Part shown: piece by piece, positions 44,143 to 52,987 of the stretch
Numbering within the stretch: position 1 is the stretch's first letter
Layout of the letters: every line of letters starts with the position of its first letter
Assembly: GCA_949285905.1 (NCBI GenBank)
Contig: CASDZV010000041.1
Location: forward strand, 62,001-126,000
Source of the DNA: an uncultured Spirochaetales bacterium
GTDB lineage: Bacteria > Spirochaetota > Spirochaetia > Sphaerochaetales > Sphaerochaetaceae
DNA: 64,000 nucleotides
Reading direction: 5' to 3'
Notes under the pieces: generated by a model
What the model saw: only the letters and a program-made list of their open reading frames with translations
What the model was told of the DNA's origin: nothing
Databases searched by the model: none
Program-made: the position numbers and the translations under genes

Positions 44143-46120
44143 TAAACTCTACCGGAATTACTTTCTTGAATATGCTTCGTATGTAGTCAGAGACAGGGCT
44201 ATTCCAGATCTTGTCGATGGCTTCAAACCTGTACAGCGCCGTATCATGCATACGCTTTTCGAGATGGATGATGGCAGGATGATGAAGGTTGCCAATGTTG
44301 TCGGAGCTACTATGAAGTATCACCCGCACGGTGATGCCTCTATCTATGAAGCTCTCGTCAATCTGGCTAACTCAGAGCTTTTCATCGAGAAAGGTGGAAA
44401 CTTCGGGAATTTCCTTACAGGGGATGGTGCTGCGGCTGCCAGGTATATTGAATGCCGTCTTAAGCCTTTTGCAAAGAAGGTCCTTTATAACCCCGAGATA
44501 ACGGAATATGTCAATTCGTATGATGGCAGAAGCAAGGAACCTGTCGTTTTTCCTGCTAAGATTCCAGTTGTCGCTGTGCAGGGTACTGTGGGTATTGCTG
44601 TCGGTATGTCCACATCTATATTGCCACACAACATCTTCGAAGTCCTTGAGGCAGAGAAGAAGGCACTCAGAGGGGAGCGCTTCCATCTCTATCCTGATTT
44701 CCCCGGTGGCGGCATCATGGATGTCTCCGAGTATAATGACGGGCTGGGAAAAGTGGCTGTCAGGGCGCGCCTCAATGCATCAGATCCGAAGAAGCTCATT
44801 ATAGAAGAGCTTCCATATGGAGTAACAAGCGATGCGATGATTGCTTCAATCGAGAAAGCAAACGCAACAGGACGGCTGAAGATAGCATCAATCAGTGACT
44901 ATACAGCGGAGAAAGCTCAGATAGAAATCTGCTGGCAGCGTGGAGTTTACTCAGAGGATATGGTCGATGTGCTTTATGCTGCGACAGACTGTGAGAAGAA
45001 GATTTCCGTTAATCCGCTGGTTATTGTCGATGGTCTTCCGAAAGCAATGCCGATAACCAAGATGATCAAATTCCACGCGAAGCATCTTGTGGAAGTTCTC
45101 ACAGCTGAACTTGAGAATGACAAGCGGCATCTTCTTGAAAGACTCCGCGCAAGAACGCTGGAGCGTATCTTCATCGAGGAGAGGATTTACAAGCGCATTG
45201 AGACAGAGAAGACAGCTGAAGCTGTGAAAGCCACAATCGTGGAGGGATTTGTTCCGTTTGAGAATGAGCTTGGTGGTGAGCCGCTTAATGATGATGATAT
45301 CGACAGGCTTCTGAAGATTCCTATCAGGCGCATAAGCTTGTTTGATATCGAGAAGAACAAGGCGGAGATAACAGAAATCCAGGCACAGATGGAGAAGATA
45401 GATTACAACCTTGAGCATATCACAGACTATGCAGAGGGTTATCTGACAGAGCTGGAGGATATGCTCGATAAGGAGACATTCAAGCGTAAGACAGAGATTT
45501 CCACATTTGAAACGCTCAATGTCCGGCAGGTTGCGGTCCGCAATATGGATATCCGGTATGATCAGGAAACAGGATACCTTGGCACGAACATAAAGACGGG
45601 AGAATCTCTTCTGAAGGTCAGCCCATATGACAAAGTCTTCTATATGAAGACAAATGGAGAGTACAGGGTTGTCAATGTTCAGGATAAGGTCTTTATCGGG
45701 ACGGAGGGTATCTTCTACATCAATTACGGTGATAAGGAAATCATCTCCAAGGAGGTGTTCACTGTAATCTACCGTGATAAGATCCGTGACAAGAATGTCT
45801 ATCAGATAAAACGCTTCCATATCTCAGCATTCACAACAGATAAAGTATATTCAGTTGTGAGCGGCGAGAAAGCGAAGGTGAAGAAGATGTCGCTCTGGCC
45901 TTCTGCTATCATCTCGATGAAGTTCAAGCCAGGTTATGGCTATAAGATCATGGAAGATACTGCACGTTTCTCTGATTTCCCTGTTTATAAGTCTCCATCT
46001 GCTGCTGGGCAGAAACTTACAGGGAAAGAACTGCAGTCTCTCTCGATACGGCAGACAAAGGATACATCGACAACTGTGGAGAAGGAGCAGCCTTCACTTC
46101 TGGATGGACTGGATGACTGA
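44129..46120 (+). CDS. parC: DNA topoisomerase IV subunit A (ParC-type)
   Basis: This 663-residue DNA-cleaving subunit begins with the conserved FLEYASYVVRDRAIPDLVDGFKPVQRR. The quinolone-contact region is HPHGDASIYEAL, and the active-site tyrosine is in AAARYIECRL. A coiled-coil tower and a truncated C-terminal domain follow. It is much shorter than GyrA (800 or more), which favours topoisomerase IV. The Ile-Glu after the Tyr and the missing beta-pinwheel repeats mark it as the short ParC form seen in some bacteria. It overlaps parE by 14 bases and the rluA-type gene by 8. Confidence 0.9.
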   Translation: MSQADKLYRNYFLEYASYVVRDRAIPDLVDGFKPVQRRIMHTLFEMDDGRMMKVANVVGATMKYHPHGDASIYEALVNLANSELFIEKGGNFGNFLTGDGAAAARYIECRLKPFAKKVLYNPEITEYVNSYDGRSKEPVVFPAKIPVVAVQGTVGIAVGMSTSILPHNIFEVLEAEKKALRGERFHLYPDFPGGGIMDVSEYNDGLGKVAVRARLNASDPKKLIIEELPYGVTSDAMIASIEKANATGRLKIASISDYTAEKAQIEICWQRGVYSEDMVDVLYAATDCEKKISVNPLVIVDGLPKAMPITKMIKFHAKHLVEVLTAELENDKRHLLERLRARTLERIFIEERIYKRIETEKTAEAVKATIVEGFVPFENELGGEPLNDDDIDRLLKIPIRRISLFDIEKNKAEITEIQAQMEKIDYNLEHITDYAEGYLTELEDMLDKETFKRKTEISTFETLNVRQVAVRNMDIRYDQETGYLGTNIKTGESLLKVSPYDKVFYMKTNGEYRVVNVQDKVFIGTEGIFYINYGDKEIISKEVFTVIYRDKIRDKNVYQIKRFHISAFTTDKVYSVVSGEKAKVKKMSLWPSAIISMKFKPGYGYKIMEDTARFSDFPVYKSPSAAGQKLTGKELQSLSIRQTKDTSTTVEKEQPSLLDGLDD

Positions 46121-46820
46121 TATAGAAAACAGAATCCTCTATGAGGATAACCATCTTATCATTGTTAACAAACTGCCAGGGGAGCTTGTGCAGGGAGATG
46201 AGACCGGGGACCGAACGCTTGCTGATGATGTGAAGAGCTATCTGAAAGAGAAATACAAGAAACCTGGCAATGTTTATCTCGGGATTCCTCATCGTCTCGA
46301 TAGGCCGACATCAGGGATTGTTGTATACTGCAAGACGGATAAAGCGCTTTCGCGCATGACTGCGCTTTTCCGTACCTCGGATGTGAAGAAAACGTATTGG
46401 GCAATCGTGGATAAGGCACCTGAGAAAAAAGAAGGGGAGCTTGTCCACTATATCACACGAGATGCCTCCAGCAATAAAAGTGTTGCTTCCTCAAAAGAGA
46501 GGAAAGGATCCAAGATTGCCAAGCTCACATATCATCTTATAGCTGCATCTGACAAGTACTACCTTCTTGAGATTGATCTCCATACAGGGCGTCACCATCA
46601 GATTAGAGCGCAGCTTGCAGCTATGGGTATGCATATCAAAGGGGACCTGAAATACGGGGCAGCGCGCTCAAATCCTGATGGTGGAATATGCCTGCATGCC
46701 CGTCATGTGTCTTTCATTCATCCAATCAGGAAGGAGATGATCTCAATAACAGCAGAACCTCCTCATTCATCGCTCTGGGATTACTTCCTGTCAGTCTCAG
46801 AGAAGGGAAGCCGCATATAG
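46113..46820 (+). CDS. RluA-family pseudouridine synthase
   Basis: This protein of about 235 residues isomerises uridines in rRNA or tRNA. The catalytic motif is GIPHRLDRPTSGIVVYCKT (Asp essential), and LEIDLHTGRHHQIRAQLAAMG and GGICLHARHVSF follow in family order. No S4 RNA-binding domain is present, so it resembles the short RluA/RluC catalytic-core form; the target base is unknown. The start at 46113 was chosen over ATG 46104 on the basis of GGATGG spacing. It overlaps parC by 8 bases and ends the topoisomerase operon. Confidence 0.88.
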   Translation: MTDIENRILYEDNHLIIVNKLPGELVQGDETGDRTLADDVKSYLKEKYKKPGNVYLGIPHRLDRPTSGIVVYCKTDKALSRMTALFRTSDVKKTYWAIVDKAPEKKEGELVHYITRDASSNKSVASSKERKGSKIAKLTYHLIAASDKYYLLEIDLHTGRHHQIRAQLAAMGMHIKGDLKYGAARSNPDGGICLHARHVSFIHPIRKEMISITAEPPHSSLWDYFLSVSEKGSRI

Positions 46821-47137
46821 CGGTATGCCTGTTAAGTACAGCAAACGCAAAAGTTCAGGTTAAGAAGATGTCAGGACTTAGAGGAATCGGGCATATCTGG
46901 TTTCTACATCCTTGAAGCAGAGTACAGTTCATCCATGTATATGGCTATATACCAGTCCCTTTGTGTTTTCCCCTCCGGTCGCAAGGTCTGAGGATGCCGG
47001 GGTGTCGGTGATTGCATTGCGCCATGGTAGAATCAGACTGATATTTGAAATTTATGATTATATAATTGATAAAATTCATGATTTTTATATTCCTATAATT
47101 GACAAAATTCTATATAATAACAACGGAAGGAGAACAA
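46821..47137. other. Intergenic region before the AAA+ ATPase gene
   Basis: These 317 bases contain no gene I can support. The left part is of normal composition; the right part (from about 47035) is very AT-rich. It carries the 17-base direct repeats described separately, a TATAAT at 47113-47118 and the GGAAGGAG ribosome site of the next gene. Confidence 0.6.
47061..47110. repeat. Direct repeat pair upstream of the AAA+ ATPase
   Basis: TATAATTGATAAAATTC (47061-47077) and TATAATTGACAAAATTC (47094-47110) differ at one base and are 33 bases apart start to start, about three helical turns. They end just before the promoter-like TATAAT, so a regulator, possibly the ATPase system itself, may bind here. 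Confidence 0.55.
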
Positions 47138-48415
47138 ATGGACCACTCTGTGCTGAAGCGGATTATTCTTGAGCAGCATGAGATAATCCGGAATATGGAT
47201 ATTGTACCACGAAGTGGAGATATAGAATGTGATAGCAACCGAATCCTTGTAGGAATAAGACGATCTGGCAAGACAACAATGCTTTATCATCTGGTCCAGA
47301 GGCTGATAAAAGAAGGCGTAGGGTGGAATCAGATAATATACATCAATTTTGAGGATGAACGTCTTGATGGTTTTTCGCCTGACGAGTTTGATGATATCCT
47401 TGCTGTCAAAACGGAGCTTACAGAGAAAGAAGGCTGGTTCTTCTTTGATGAAATACAGAATGTTCCTCTTTGGGAGAAATTCTGCCGGCGAATGGCTGAT
47501 TCAAAGCTTCATGTATTCATTACAGGCAGCAATGCGAAGATGCTGAGCAGAGAAATGGAAAGCACTTTAGGAGGAAGATATCTGTCAACTCTTGTGTTTC
47601 CGTATTCCTTTTTAGAATACCTTGATGCAAAAGGAATTAAGCATGATAAGAATTCTATTCTTGTGACATCTTCATCTGCGAGGATCCTGAATGCATTTGA
47701 GGATTATCTGCATTTTGGAGGTTTTCCGGAGAATACAGAAAAAAGCAGCAAAAGAGAATATGTTTCTTCTGTTTATAGGAAGGTTCTTGAAGGGGATATC
47801 ATAACACGGCATGACATACGTAATCCTATATCGCTTCGTCTCATGGTGAAGAAGATTGCTGAATCAGTGAAGGATACTATTTCATATAACAGGATATCTT
47901 CGGTCATGAGAAGTGTTGGCGTGAACATGAATACACAGACAGCAATAGATTATTTTTCATATATGGAAGACGCCTATTTGCTATTTCCAATCCGGAACTG
48001 GTTCTCTCCATTCTCCGAAAAGGAATCGGTCCGAAAGCATTATTTTATGGATACGGGAATACTTTCTCTATTTCTGGTGGACAAGGATCCTGTCCTTCTT
48101 GAGAATATTGTAGCCGTAGAACTGTATAGGAGATATCCTACGGATTTTGAAGAGAATGTAGCTTTCATAAAGAGCGCCAGAACGGGGCTTGATATTGACT
48201 TTTATCTTCCGTGTGAACAGACCCTGATTCAGGTAGCATACAGCCTCGATCAGAATTCAATGGAGAGAGAGGTCAATTCACTGGTTAAGGCTAGGAAAGT
48301 AATGCCTGATGTCAATAGATTTCTGATTCTCACTCAAAATGATAGCCGGGTGATATCTATGGCAAACATGGATATTGAGGTTCTTCCTGTATGGAAATGG
48401 AGTCTTGGAATCTGA
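47138..48415 (+). CDS. AAA+ ATPase of the AAA_14/DUF4143 family
   Basis: This 425-residue protein has an N-terminal P-loop (GIRRSGKTT near residue 42), Walker B FFFDEIQN, and sensor-type FITGSNAKML. A C-terminal DUF4143 domain follows, with a nuclease-like pattern of conserved acidic residues (LENIVAVELYRR and TGLDIDFYLP). Its family is common in spirochaetes, Bacteroidetes and archaea, often in scattered, strain-variable copies; its function is not established. A GGAAGGAG site precedes the ATG. The gene is AT-richer than its neighbours and stands alone between non-coding regions, which suggests acquisition. Confidence 0.9.
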   Translation: MDHSVLKRIILEQHEIIRNMDIVPRSGDIECDSNRILVGIRRSGKTTMLYHLVQRLIKEGVGWNQIIYINFEDERLDGFSPDEFDDILAVKTELTEKEGWFFFDEIQNVPLWEKFCRRMADSKLHVFITGSNAKMLSREMESTLGGRYLSTLVFPYSFLEYLDAKGIKHDKNSILVTSSSARILNAFEDYLHFGGFPENTEKSSKREYVSSVYRKVLEGDIITRHDIRNPISLRLMVKKIAESVKDTISYNRISSVMRSVGVNMNTQTAIDYFSYMEDAYLLFPIRNWFSPFSEKESVRKHYFMDTGILSLFLVDKDPVLLENIVAVELYRRYPTDFEENVAFIKSARTGLDIDFYLPCEQTLIQVAYSLDQNSMEREVNSLVKARKVMPDVNRFLILTQNDSRVISMANMDIEVLPVWKWSLGI

Positions 48416-48534
48416 TAACCCATAGCGAAAACCTTTGAGTACCTGTTGGTATCTATAGCTTTTCCTTTGTCTTGGGACCTAATGCTAGTGAGTTCTTTGT
48501 TCATAGTCGCTCGTTCCGATACGGAATCAATAAT

Positions 48535-48561
48535 CTGCAGGAAGGTATCGGTTTCCTGCAG
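48535..48561. repeat. Nine-base inverted repeat in the ATPase-ADH gap
   Basis: CTGCAGGAA and TTCCTGCAG pair perfectly around a 9-base loop. There is no T-run on either side, so it is not a simple terminator. Confidence 0.45.
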
Positions 48562-48610
48562 CAATTTCTCTGAAATATTCTTTTGTCAGCCTGCTTTCCC
48601 CGCGTTCGTC

Positions 48611-48656
48611 AGGGCTGTTGTCACTTGTTTTGCTCTTTTGTGCAACAGCCCTTTTT
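48611..48656 (+). terminator. Plus-strand terminator-like hairpin
   Basis: AGGGCTGTTG and CAACAGCCCT form a perfect ten-pair stem with a 22-base loop followed by TTTTT on the plus strand. It lies 196 bases after the AAA+ ATPase stop and just before the end of the converging alcohol dehydrogenase gene. Confidence 0.6.
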
Positions 48657-48659
48657 CTG

Positions 48660-49847
48660 TCAGCCTTTAGCTGCTTTGTAGATTGCTCTGATATCTTCTC
48701 TCTGGAGAATTTTGAATGCGCCGAGGGTTCTTTTGCCATGGAAGACTGCTTTATCAGCAAGAGTATCAAGCTGTTTATCGTCAAGCACGATTCCGAGCTC
48801 TTTGATGCTTGTCGGCATATTAATGCGCCTGAAGTAGTCCTCAAATGCTTTGATGGTCGCTTCTGCATCGTTTTCCGGCGAGGATGTACGCTTGATGCCG
48901 AATACGCCTTCACCAAGTTTTGCAAAACGTTCAGGGTTCTCCAGGAAGACATAGCGTGCCCAGGATGCCCAGATAGCAGTAAGACCTGCTCCATGTGCCA
49001 CATCGAACATTCCTGAAAGCTCATGTTCCATCTGATGGCAGGACCAGTCTCCTCTTTGTTCGTTCCCTTCCTGCATCAAGCCATTGTGAGAGAGTGAGGA
49101 GGCCCACATAAGGTTCTTCCTAGCCTCATAGTCCATCGGATTCTGCAACGCTTTCGTACCATTGTCGATGACTGTTTTCAGGAGAGCAATTGCGAGATTG
49201 TCTGTAAGATCCAGAGATTTTCCTGAGTGGAAGAAACGTTCAAGGGTGTGCATCATCATATCTGCGGTTCCGCACGATGTCTGATACGGTGAGACAGAAT
49301 ATGTCAGCTCCGGATTCAGAAGGGCGAAGCGAGGACGGCAGAAGTCTGAGTTATAGCCACGCTTCAGGTCTCCATCCTCATTTGTTATGACAGAACTGTC
49401 GCTCATTTCTGAACCTGTTGCTGAGAGAGTGAGCACAACACCAAGAGGAAAGGCGCCTTCTGGCTTCCTCGTGCCATCATAAAAGTCCCAGACATCGTTC
49501 CCTGATCTGTCATAAAGGCCATATGCAATGGCCTTTGCGCTGTCTATGACAGAACCGCCTCCGACAGCTGCTACATAGTCCACTTCTTCCTTTCTGCCAA
49601 GCTCGATGCCTTTCCGCACTAGTGCAACCCTCGGATTTGGTTTGACACCACCGAGAGTGATATAGGAAATATTTTCCTTGTCCAGCTGGTCGGTAAGTCT
49701 TTTCATCAGTCCGTCACGTACGATACGTTCAGAACCATAGTGAATCAGGACTTTTCTTGCGCCGTCTCTTTTCAGTTCCGCGCCGAAAGAATCTTCTGCA
49801 CCATGTCCAAGAGAGACTCTTGTCGGTGTCCATAATACTGTTGGCAT
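48660..49847 (-). CDS. Iron-containing alcohol dehydrogenase (YqhD/BdhA-like)
   Basis: This 395-residue group III dehydrogenase interconverts aldehydes or ketones and alcohols with NAD(P)H. The nucleotide loop is AAVGGGSVIDSAKAIA, followed by LSATGSEMS. Metal ligands are the Asp and His of GTADMMMHTLERFF and the two His of HQMEHELSGMFDVAHGAG. The pattern is closest to butanol/YqhD-type NADPH-dependent enzymes. A GGAGGAG site precedes the ATG. It is 12 bases downstream of the REC-ATP-grasp gene, probably in the same transcript, and would serve fermentative redox balance. Confidence 0.93.
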   Translation of the reverse strand: MPTVLWTPTRVSLGHGAEDSFGAELKRDGARKVLIHYGSERIVRDGLMKRLTDQLDKENISYITLGGVKPNPRVALVRKGIELGRKEEVDYVAAVGGGSVIDSAKAIAYGLYDRSGNDVWDFYDGTRKPEGAFPLGVVLTLSATGSEMSDSSVITNEDGDLKRGYNSDFCRPRFALLNPELTYSVSPYQTSCGTADMMMHTLERFFHSGKSLDLTDNLAIALLKTVIDNGTKALQNPMDYEARKNLMWASSLSHNGLMQEGNEQRGDWSCHQMEHELSGMFDVAHGAGLTAIWASWARYVFLENPERFAKLGEGVFGIKRTSSPENDAEATIKAFEDYFRRINMPTSIKELGIVLDDKQLDTLADKAVFHGKRTLGAFKILQREDIRAIYKAAKG

Positions 49848-49859
49848 TTTCTCTCCTCC

Positions 49860-52784
49860 TTAAGTCTTAGCTTCTCTTATGACAGCTCTGCCTTCAAGGC
49901 CATTGGCTTTTATCACAAGGGGAGCTGTGGCTTTAACTGCAATGAAGTGCTCTGTCTCTCTGATGAGAGGCAGTTTGGCTATCTCATTGAATCGCATGAT
50001 TCCATCGTTGTACATCGGGTTGATTGTAAGATAAATACAGCCAAGAGAGGTCATGTTCTGGAAGAAATGCGTACCCTGGCTTGGCTCAACCTGAAGCTCC
50101 TTGAGACCTGTTTCTACAATGACATGAGCCTTTGAAATCTGCGACCATGTGCACGGTATCCCGAGCCATCTGTCCGATGATCCAAGACGCCCCGCGGCTA
50201 TGAGGACATAATTTCCTTCAGCTTCCTTGTTAAGTATCTCAAGTTCCCTGGCCATGTCGACCATGTGTTTTCTATCAAACGCTTCCGGTTTTATTGATAT
50301 GATCTCGCTTATGTCTCCAACGATGCCGTTGCCCATCACTTTCTCCGCGAAAACCAGAGATGATGAGATATCCTCTTCTGTTATTGGCACATCTGTGAAA
50401 CCAGTTGTTCCGGAAATAGGGCGAATCTGCAGAATTGAGAAATCAGGGTGGTCACCATGTTCTGTGTTGACTGCGAATTCAATTTCGACAGGCTCTGCCA
50501 TGGCATTTGTTCCAAGCTTGAGCATATCATCGACAACCTTCGCAAGTGGTATTGTCTCGTATTTCAATACGCCATTGAATGTAAGCATTTTCATGCCCTC
50601 TGCACGTATTGATTCAGATAGGGAGCCGGTATAAGGATCCAGTGTTGATGTGATGCCACGGAATGCTTTCGGGAACTTCTCTATTTCCTTGTCTATCGGC
50701 AGCTGTACAAGGTTGTCAGAGTTCTTTTCCGGGTCGAATGTCTCTTTCAGGGAGAGTGCGTAGAACTGATCCTGTACAGAGGATTGCCCAGTAAGCGAAT
50801 CGGAAGGCATCTTCGGCTTTGCAGGACAGAAGCGGAGCGCTGTCCCCTCGTCGACAATTGTCTTGCCAAGCCCGAATGAGAGCATACCCACACCATCTTC
50901 TGATTTCTGCCCAGGGATGGGGTAATAATTGAGAGACCTTGCCACGCCCGAGATGTTCGGATACCAGTAATCGCCATGTTCGGACCCTGTCACCTGCTGG
51001 ATGATGACAGCCATCTTCTCTTCTTCTGGGGAGTGCAGTGTGCTTTTGAGATACTCTCTGGCTGTGCTGAAATATGTCGATGCCCAAACCGTCTTTACAG
51101 ATGTCAGAAGCTCTTCAAGTCTCTTCTCATCGCTGCCGCGGTTTGAAATCATTGTTGTCTGATACACTCCTGCAAATGGCTGGAAATGAGAATCCTCAAG
51201 GAGAGATGAAGACCTTATGGAAAGAGGCTTTGTAATGACCTTCAGGACAGCCTTCAGCTCTGTGACAAGGCGTTCAGGCACCTTTCCAGCAAGGAATGTA
51301 TGCAGGATGCTTATGTCATCAGCGTCCTGGAAATCCTTGCATGAAAAGCCGTTTTCTTCCATAAAGGTGTCGAAGAATTCTGTTGTTATTACGATTGTAC
51401 GTGGTATTGACAGATAAAGCGATGGGTACAGCTGTCTGATTCCATTTGCTTTCATTTCCATTGCAATGAATGCCAGTCCTCTCCCTTTTCCGCCAAGCGA
51501 ACCTTTTCCGATTCTGGCAAAGAGCACCGTATCGTCGTACGAAGAAGTGGAAAACTCTGCAATCACACCACGCGTGCGTTCGCTTCTGTAATCCCTTATT
51601 GTCGTATACAGCAGATCCCTTACTTCCCTGTCGCTCATACCAGTATCGAGATTGATGTTCTTGATTTTCTTTGCGAGCATATATAGCGACTGGGCCCTGA
51701 GCCAGCGTGAGAAATCATTGCGTTTGGAGTGGTATCTGAAAGAAGTGAGCGGGAGATCTCTCAGGGCCTCCTGCACTTCCTTCATTGTGTTTGCTCTCCG
51801 GATTTCCTTTCCAGTTTCCGGATCAATGAAGATGAACGGGCCGAAATTATAGTATTTCAGGAAATGGTTCTCCAGCTCCTGAAGTATGGAAGGAGAGAGC
51901 TTCCATAAAAAGTCCGCACCCATCGCCTCTGCATCTGCCTTGTTTTTAGTCTCTGTGCTCTGGATAAGGATGGGAACTTCAGGATTATCTTTCTTTATAT
52001 TCTCTGCAAGTCTGAGCCCAGATGCCTCGTTTCCTTCAGGGGAGGGGAAGTTTATGTCAGTGATGATGCCCAGGATATTGGACCTGTACTCCGTGTATAA
52101 ACCCCATGCTTCTTCGTAATCTGTGGCAAGAAGAATTTTGGGACGTCCTCTCATCCTGAGCGTCTTTCCCCATTCATTCAGCGCTTCAAGTATCGAGAGC
52201 CTGTTCTGTCTGATGAGGCATGTGTACATCTGGGGCAGGAACGATGAAGTGAAACGCACAGAATCCTCTACAAGAATTATGACCTGTACATCAGCTTCAT
52301 CTGTGTCATGTTTGACATTCATCCTGTCTTCTATGAGCTTCACCATTGCAAGAAACAGTGCGGCATTGCCTTGCCAGTAGAAGAGGTAATCGATATACGG
52401 GCAGTTCTCTCCCCTGAGTTCTTTTGCTTTCCTGTGGTCAGGGGATGGGGAGAGCGCTATGACAGGCATTCCAGGCTTCCTTTCCTTGATAGCCTTTGCA
52501 AGTCCTTCCACCCTGTTTGATCCAAGATCGAGCATGGAGATGACAAGATCGAACTGCTGGTTGTCTATCATCGATAGTGCCATCTCTTCTGTCGAGACAT
52601 GCGTGATTTTCGGAGGGCTTGAGAGACCGAGGGCTGTGTATTCCTTGTACAGCTCCTCTTCGACTCTCCCGTCTTCTTCCAGCATGAAGCGGTCATAATC
52701 TGAGCAGATCAGAAGAACACTGTAGACATGGCGGAGCATGAGGTTTGCAAAAGGAAGCCAGGTCTGATCAAGCAGATACATCAC
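49860..52784 (-). CDS. Double-receiver PEP-synthase-like ATP-grasp protein
   Basis: This 974-residue multidomain protein starts with a receiver-like domain (about 20-150; acidic D29 and D86, degenerate). A second, canonical receiver follows at about 165-310, with D174, phospho-acceptor D243 in ITDINF and K295. A linker then leads to a PPDK_N-type ATP-grasp domain (about 425-900; GSLGGKGRGLAF, PLSIRSSSLLEDSHFQPFAG, EIEFAVNTEH with ILQIRPI). The phospho-histidine and PEP-binding barrel domains of PEP synthase/PPDK are missing. It may phosphorylate or bind a small molecule or protein under receiver control; the function is unknown. It overlaps a tiny membrane protein gene by 4 bases. Confidence 0.85.
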   Translation of the reverse strand: MMYLLDQTWLPFANLMLRHVYSVLLICSDYDRFMLEEDGRVEEELYKEYTALGLSSPPKITHVSTEEMALSMIDNQQFDLVISMLDLGSNRVEGLAKAIKERKPGMPVIALSPSPDHRKAKELRGENCPYIDYLFYWQGNAALFLAMVKLIEDRMNVKHDTDEADVQVIILVEDSVRFTSSFLPQMYTCLIRQNRLSILEALNEWGKTLRMRGRPKILLATDYEEAWGLYTEYRSNILGIITDINFPSPEGNEASGLRLAENIKKDNPEVPILIQSTETKNKADAEAMGADFLWKLSPSILQELENHFLKYYNFGPFIFIDPETGKEIRRANTMKEVQEALRDLPLTSFRYHSKRNDFSRWLRAQSLYMLAKKIKNINLDTGMSDREVRDLLYTTIRDYRSERTRGVIAEFSTSSYDDTVLFARIGKGSLGGKGRGLAFIAMEMKANGIRQLYPSLYLSIPRTIVITTEFFDTFMEENGFSCKDFQDADDISILHTFLAGKVPERLVTELKAVLKVITKPLSIRSSSLLEDSHFQPFAGVYQTTMISNRGSDEKRLEELLTSVKTVWASTYFSTAREYLKSTLHSPEEEKMAVIIQQVTGSEHGDYWYPNISGVARSLNYYPIPGQKSEDGVGMLSFGLGKTIVDEGTALRFCPAKPKMPSDSLTGQSSVQDQFYALSLKETFDPEKNSDNLVQLPIDKEIEKFPKAFRGITSTLDPYTGSLSESIRAEGMKMLTFNGVLKYETIPLAKVVDDMLKLGTNAMAEPVEIEFAVNTEHGDHPDFSILQIRPISGTTGFTDVPITEEDISSSLVFAEKVMGNGIVGDISEIISIKPEAFDRKHMVDMARELEILNKEAEGNYVLIAAGRLGSSDRWLGIPCTWSQISKAHVIVETGLKELQVEPSQGTHFFQNMTSLGCIYLTINPMYNDGIMRFNEIAKLPLIRETEHFIAVKATAPLVIKANGLEGRAVIREAKT

Positions 52785-52981
52785 ATCTCCTTTTTCATTG
52801 AGGCTCTTTTCCTGATGAAGCCATAGAGCGCTGCCAGAAGTGTCACAATTGTGATAATGCCCCAGACGCGGAGGTATGTATCCGAAAGCGGTTTTGCCAG
52901 AATTGATATAATCATGACGCCAAGTTCAGCAGCGAGGAGAATCAGCGAGAGTGTATAGATGATCCTGTCTATTTTTTTCAT
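52781..52981 (-). CDS. Small two-helix membrane protein
   Basis: This 66-residue protein has two hydrophobic helices (about 8-29 and 38-56) and a basic C-terminal tail (IRKRASMKKEM). It was not assigned to a family. Its stop overlaps the start of the double-receiver protein by 4 bases (ATGA), so the two are co-translated and may interact at the membrane. TATACT lies 6 bases before its ATG and there is no ribosome site, the leaderless pattern seen elsewhere here. Because it is the promoter-proximal gene, it is unlikely to be a chance frame. Confidence 0.7.
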   Translation of the reverse strand: MKKIDRIIYTLSLILLAAELGVMIISILAKPLSDTYLRVWGIITIVTLLAALYGFIRKRASMKKEM

Positions 52982-52987
52982 ATGGTC

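Larger units (their letters stand above)
48416..48659. other. Non-coding region with hairpins after the AAA+ ATPase
   Basis: These 244 bases hold no supported gene. Hairpins occur at 48514-48526 (TTCCG/CGGAA), 48535-48561 (CTGCAGGAA/TTCCTGCAG, 9-base loop) and 48611-48652. The minus strand is partly open but split across two frames with no recognisable protein. Confidence 0.55.

Noticed and set aside
44951-45820. Minus-strand 289-codon open frame inside parC
   Set aside because: Long only because of parC codon composition; full antisense overlap with a well-conserved gene and unnatural Leu/Ile/Cys content.
46912-47172. Plus-strand 86-codon frame between the rluA-type gene and the AAA+ ATPase
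   Set aside because: No ribosome site or similarity; runs into the ATPase start and the direct repeats.
48527-49024. Minus-strand frame of 165 codons overlapping the end of the alcohol dehydrogenase
   Set aside because: Most of it is a shadow of the dehydrogenase in another frame; the short non-overlapping tail is unrecognised and has no start signals of its own.
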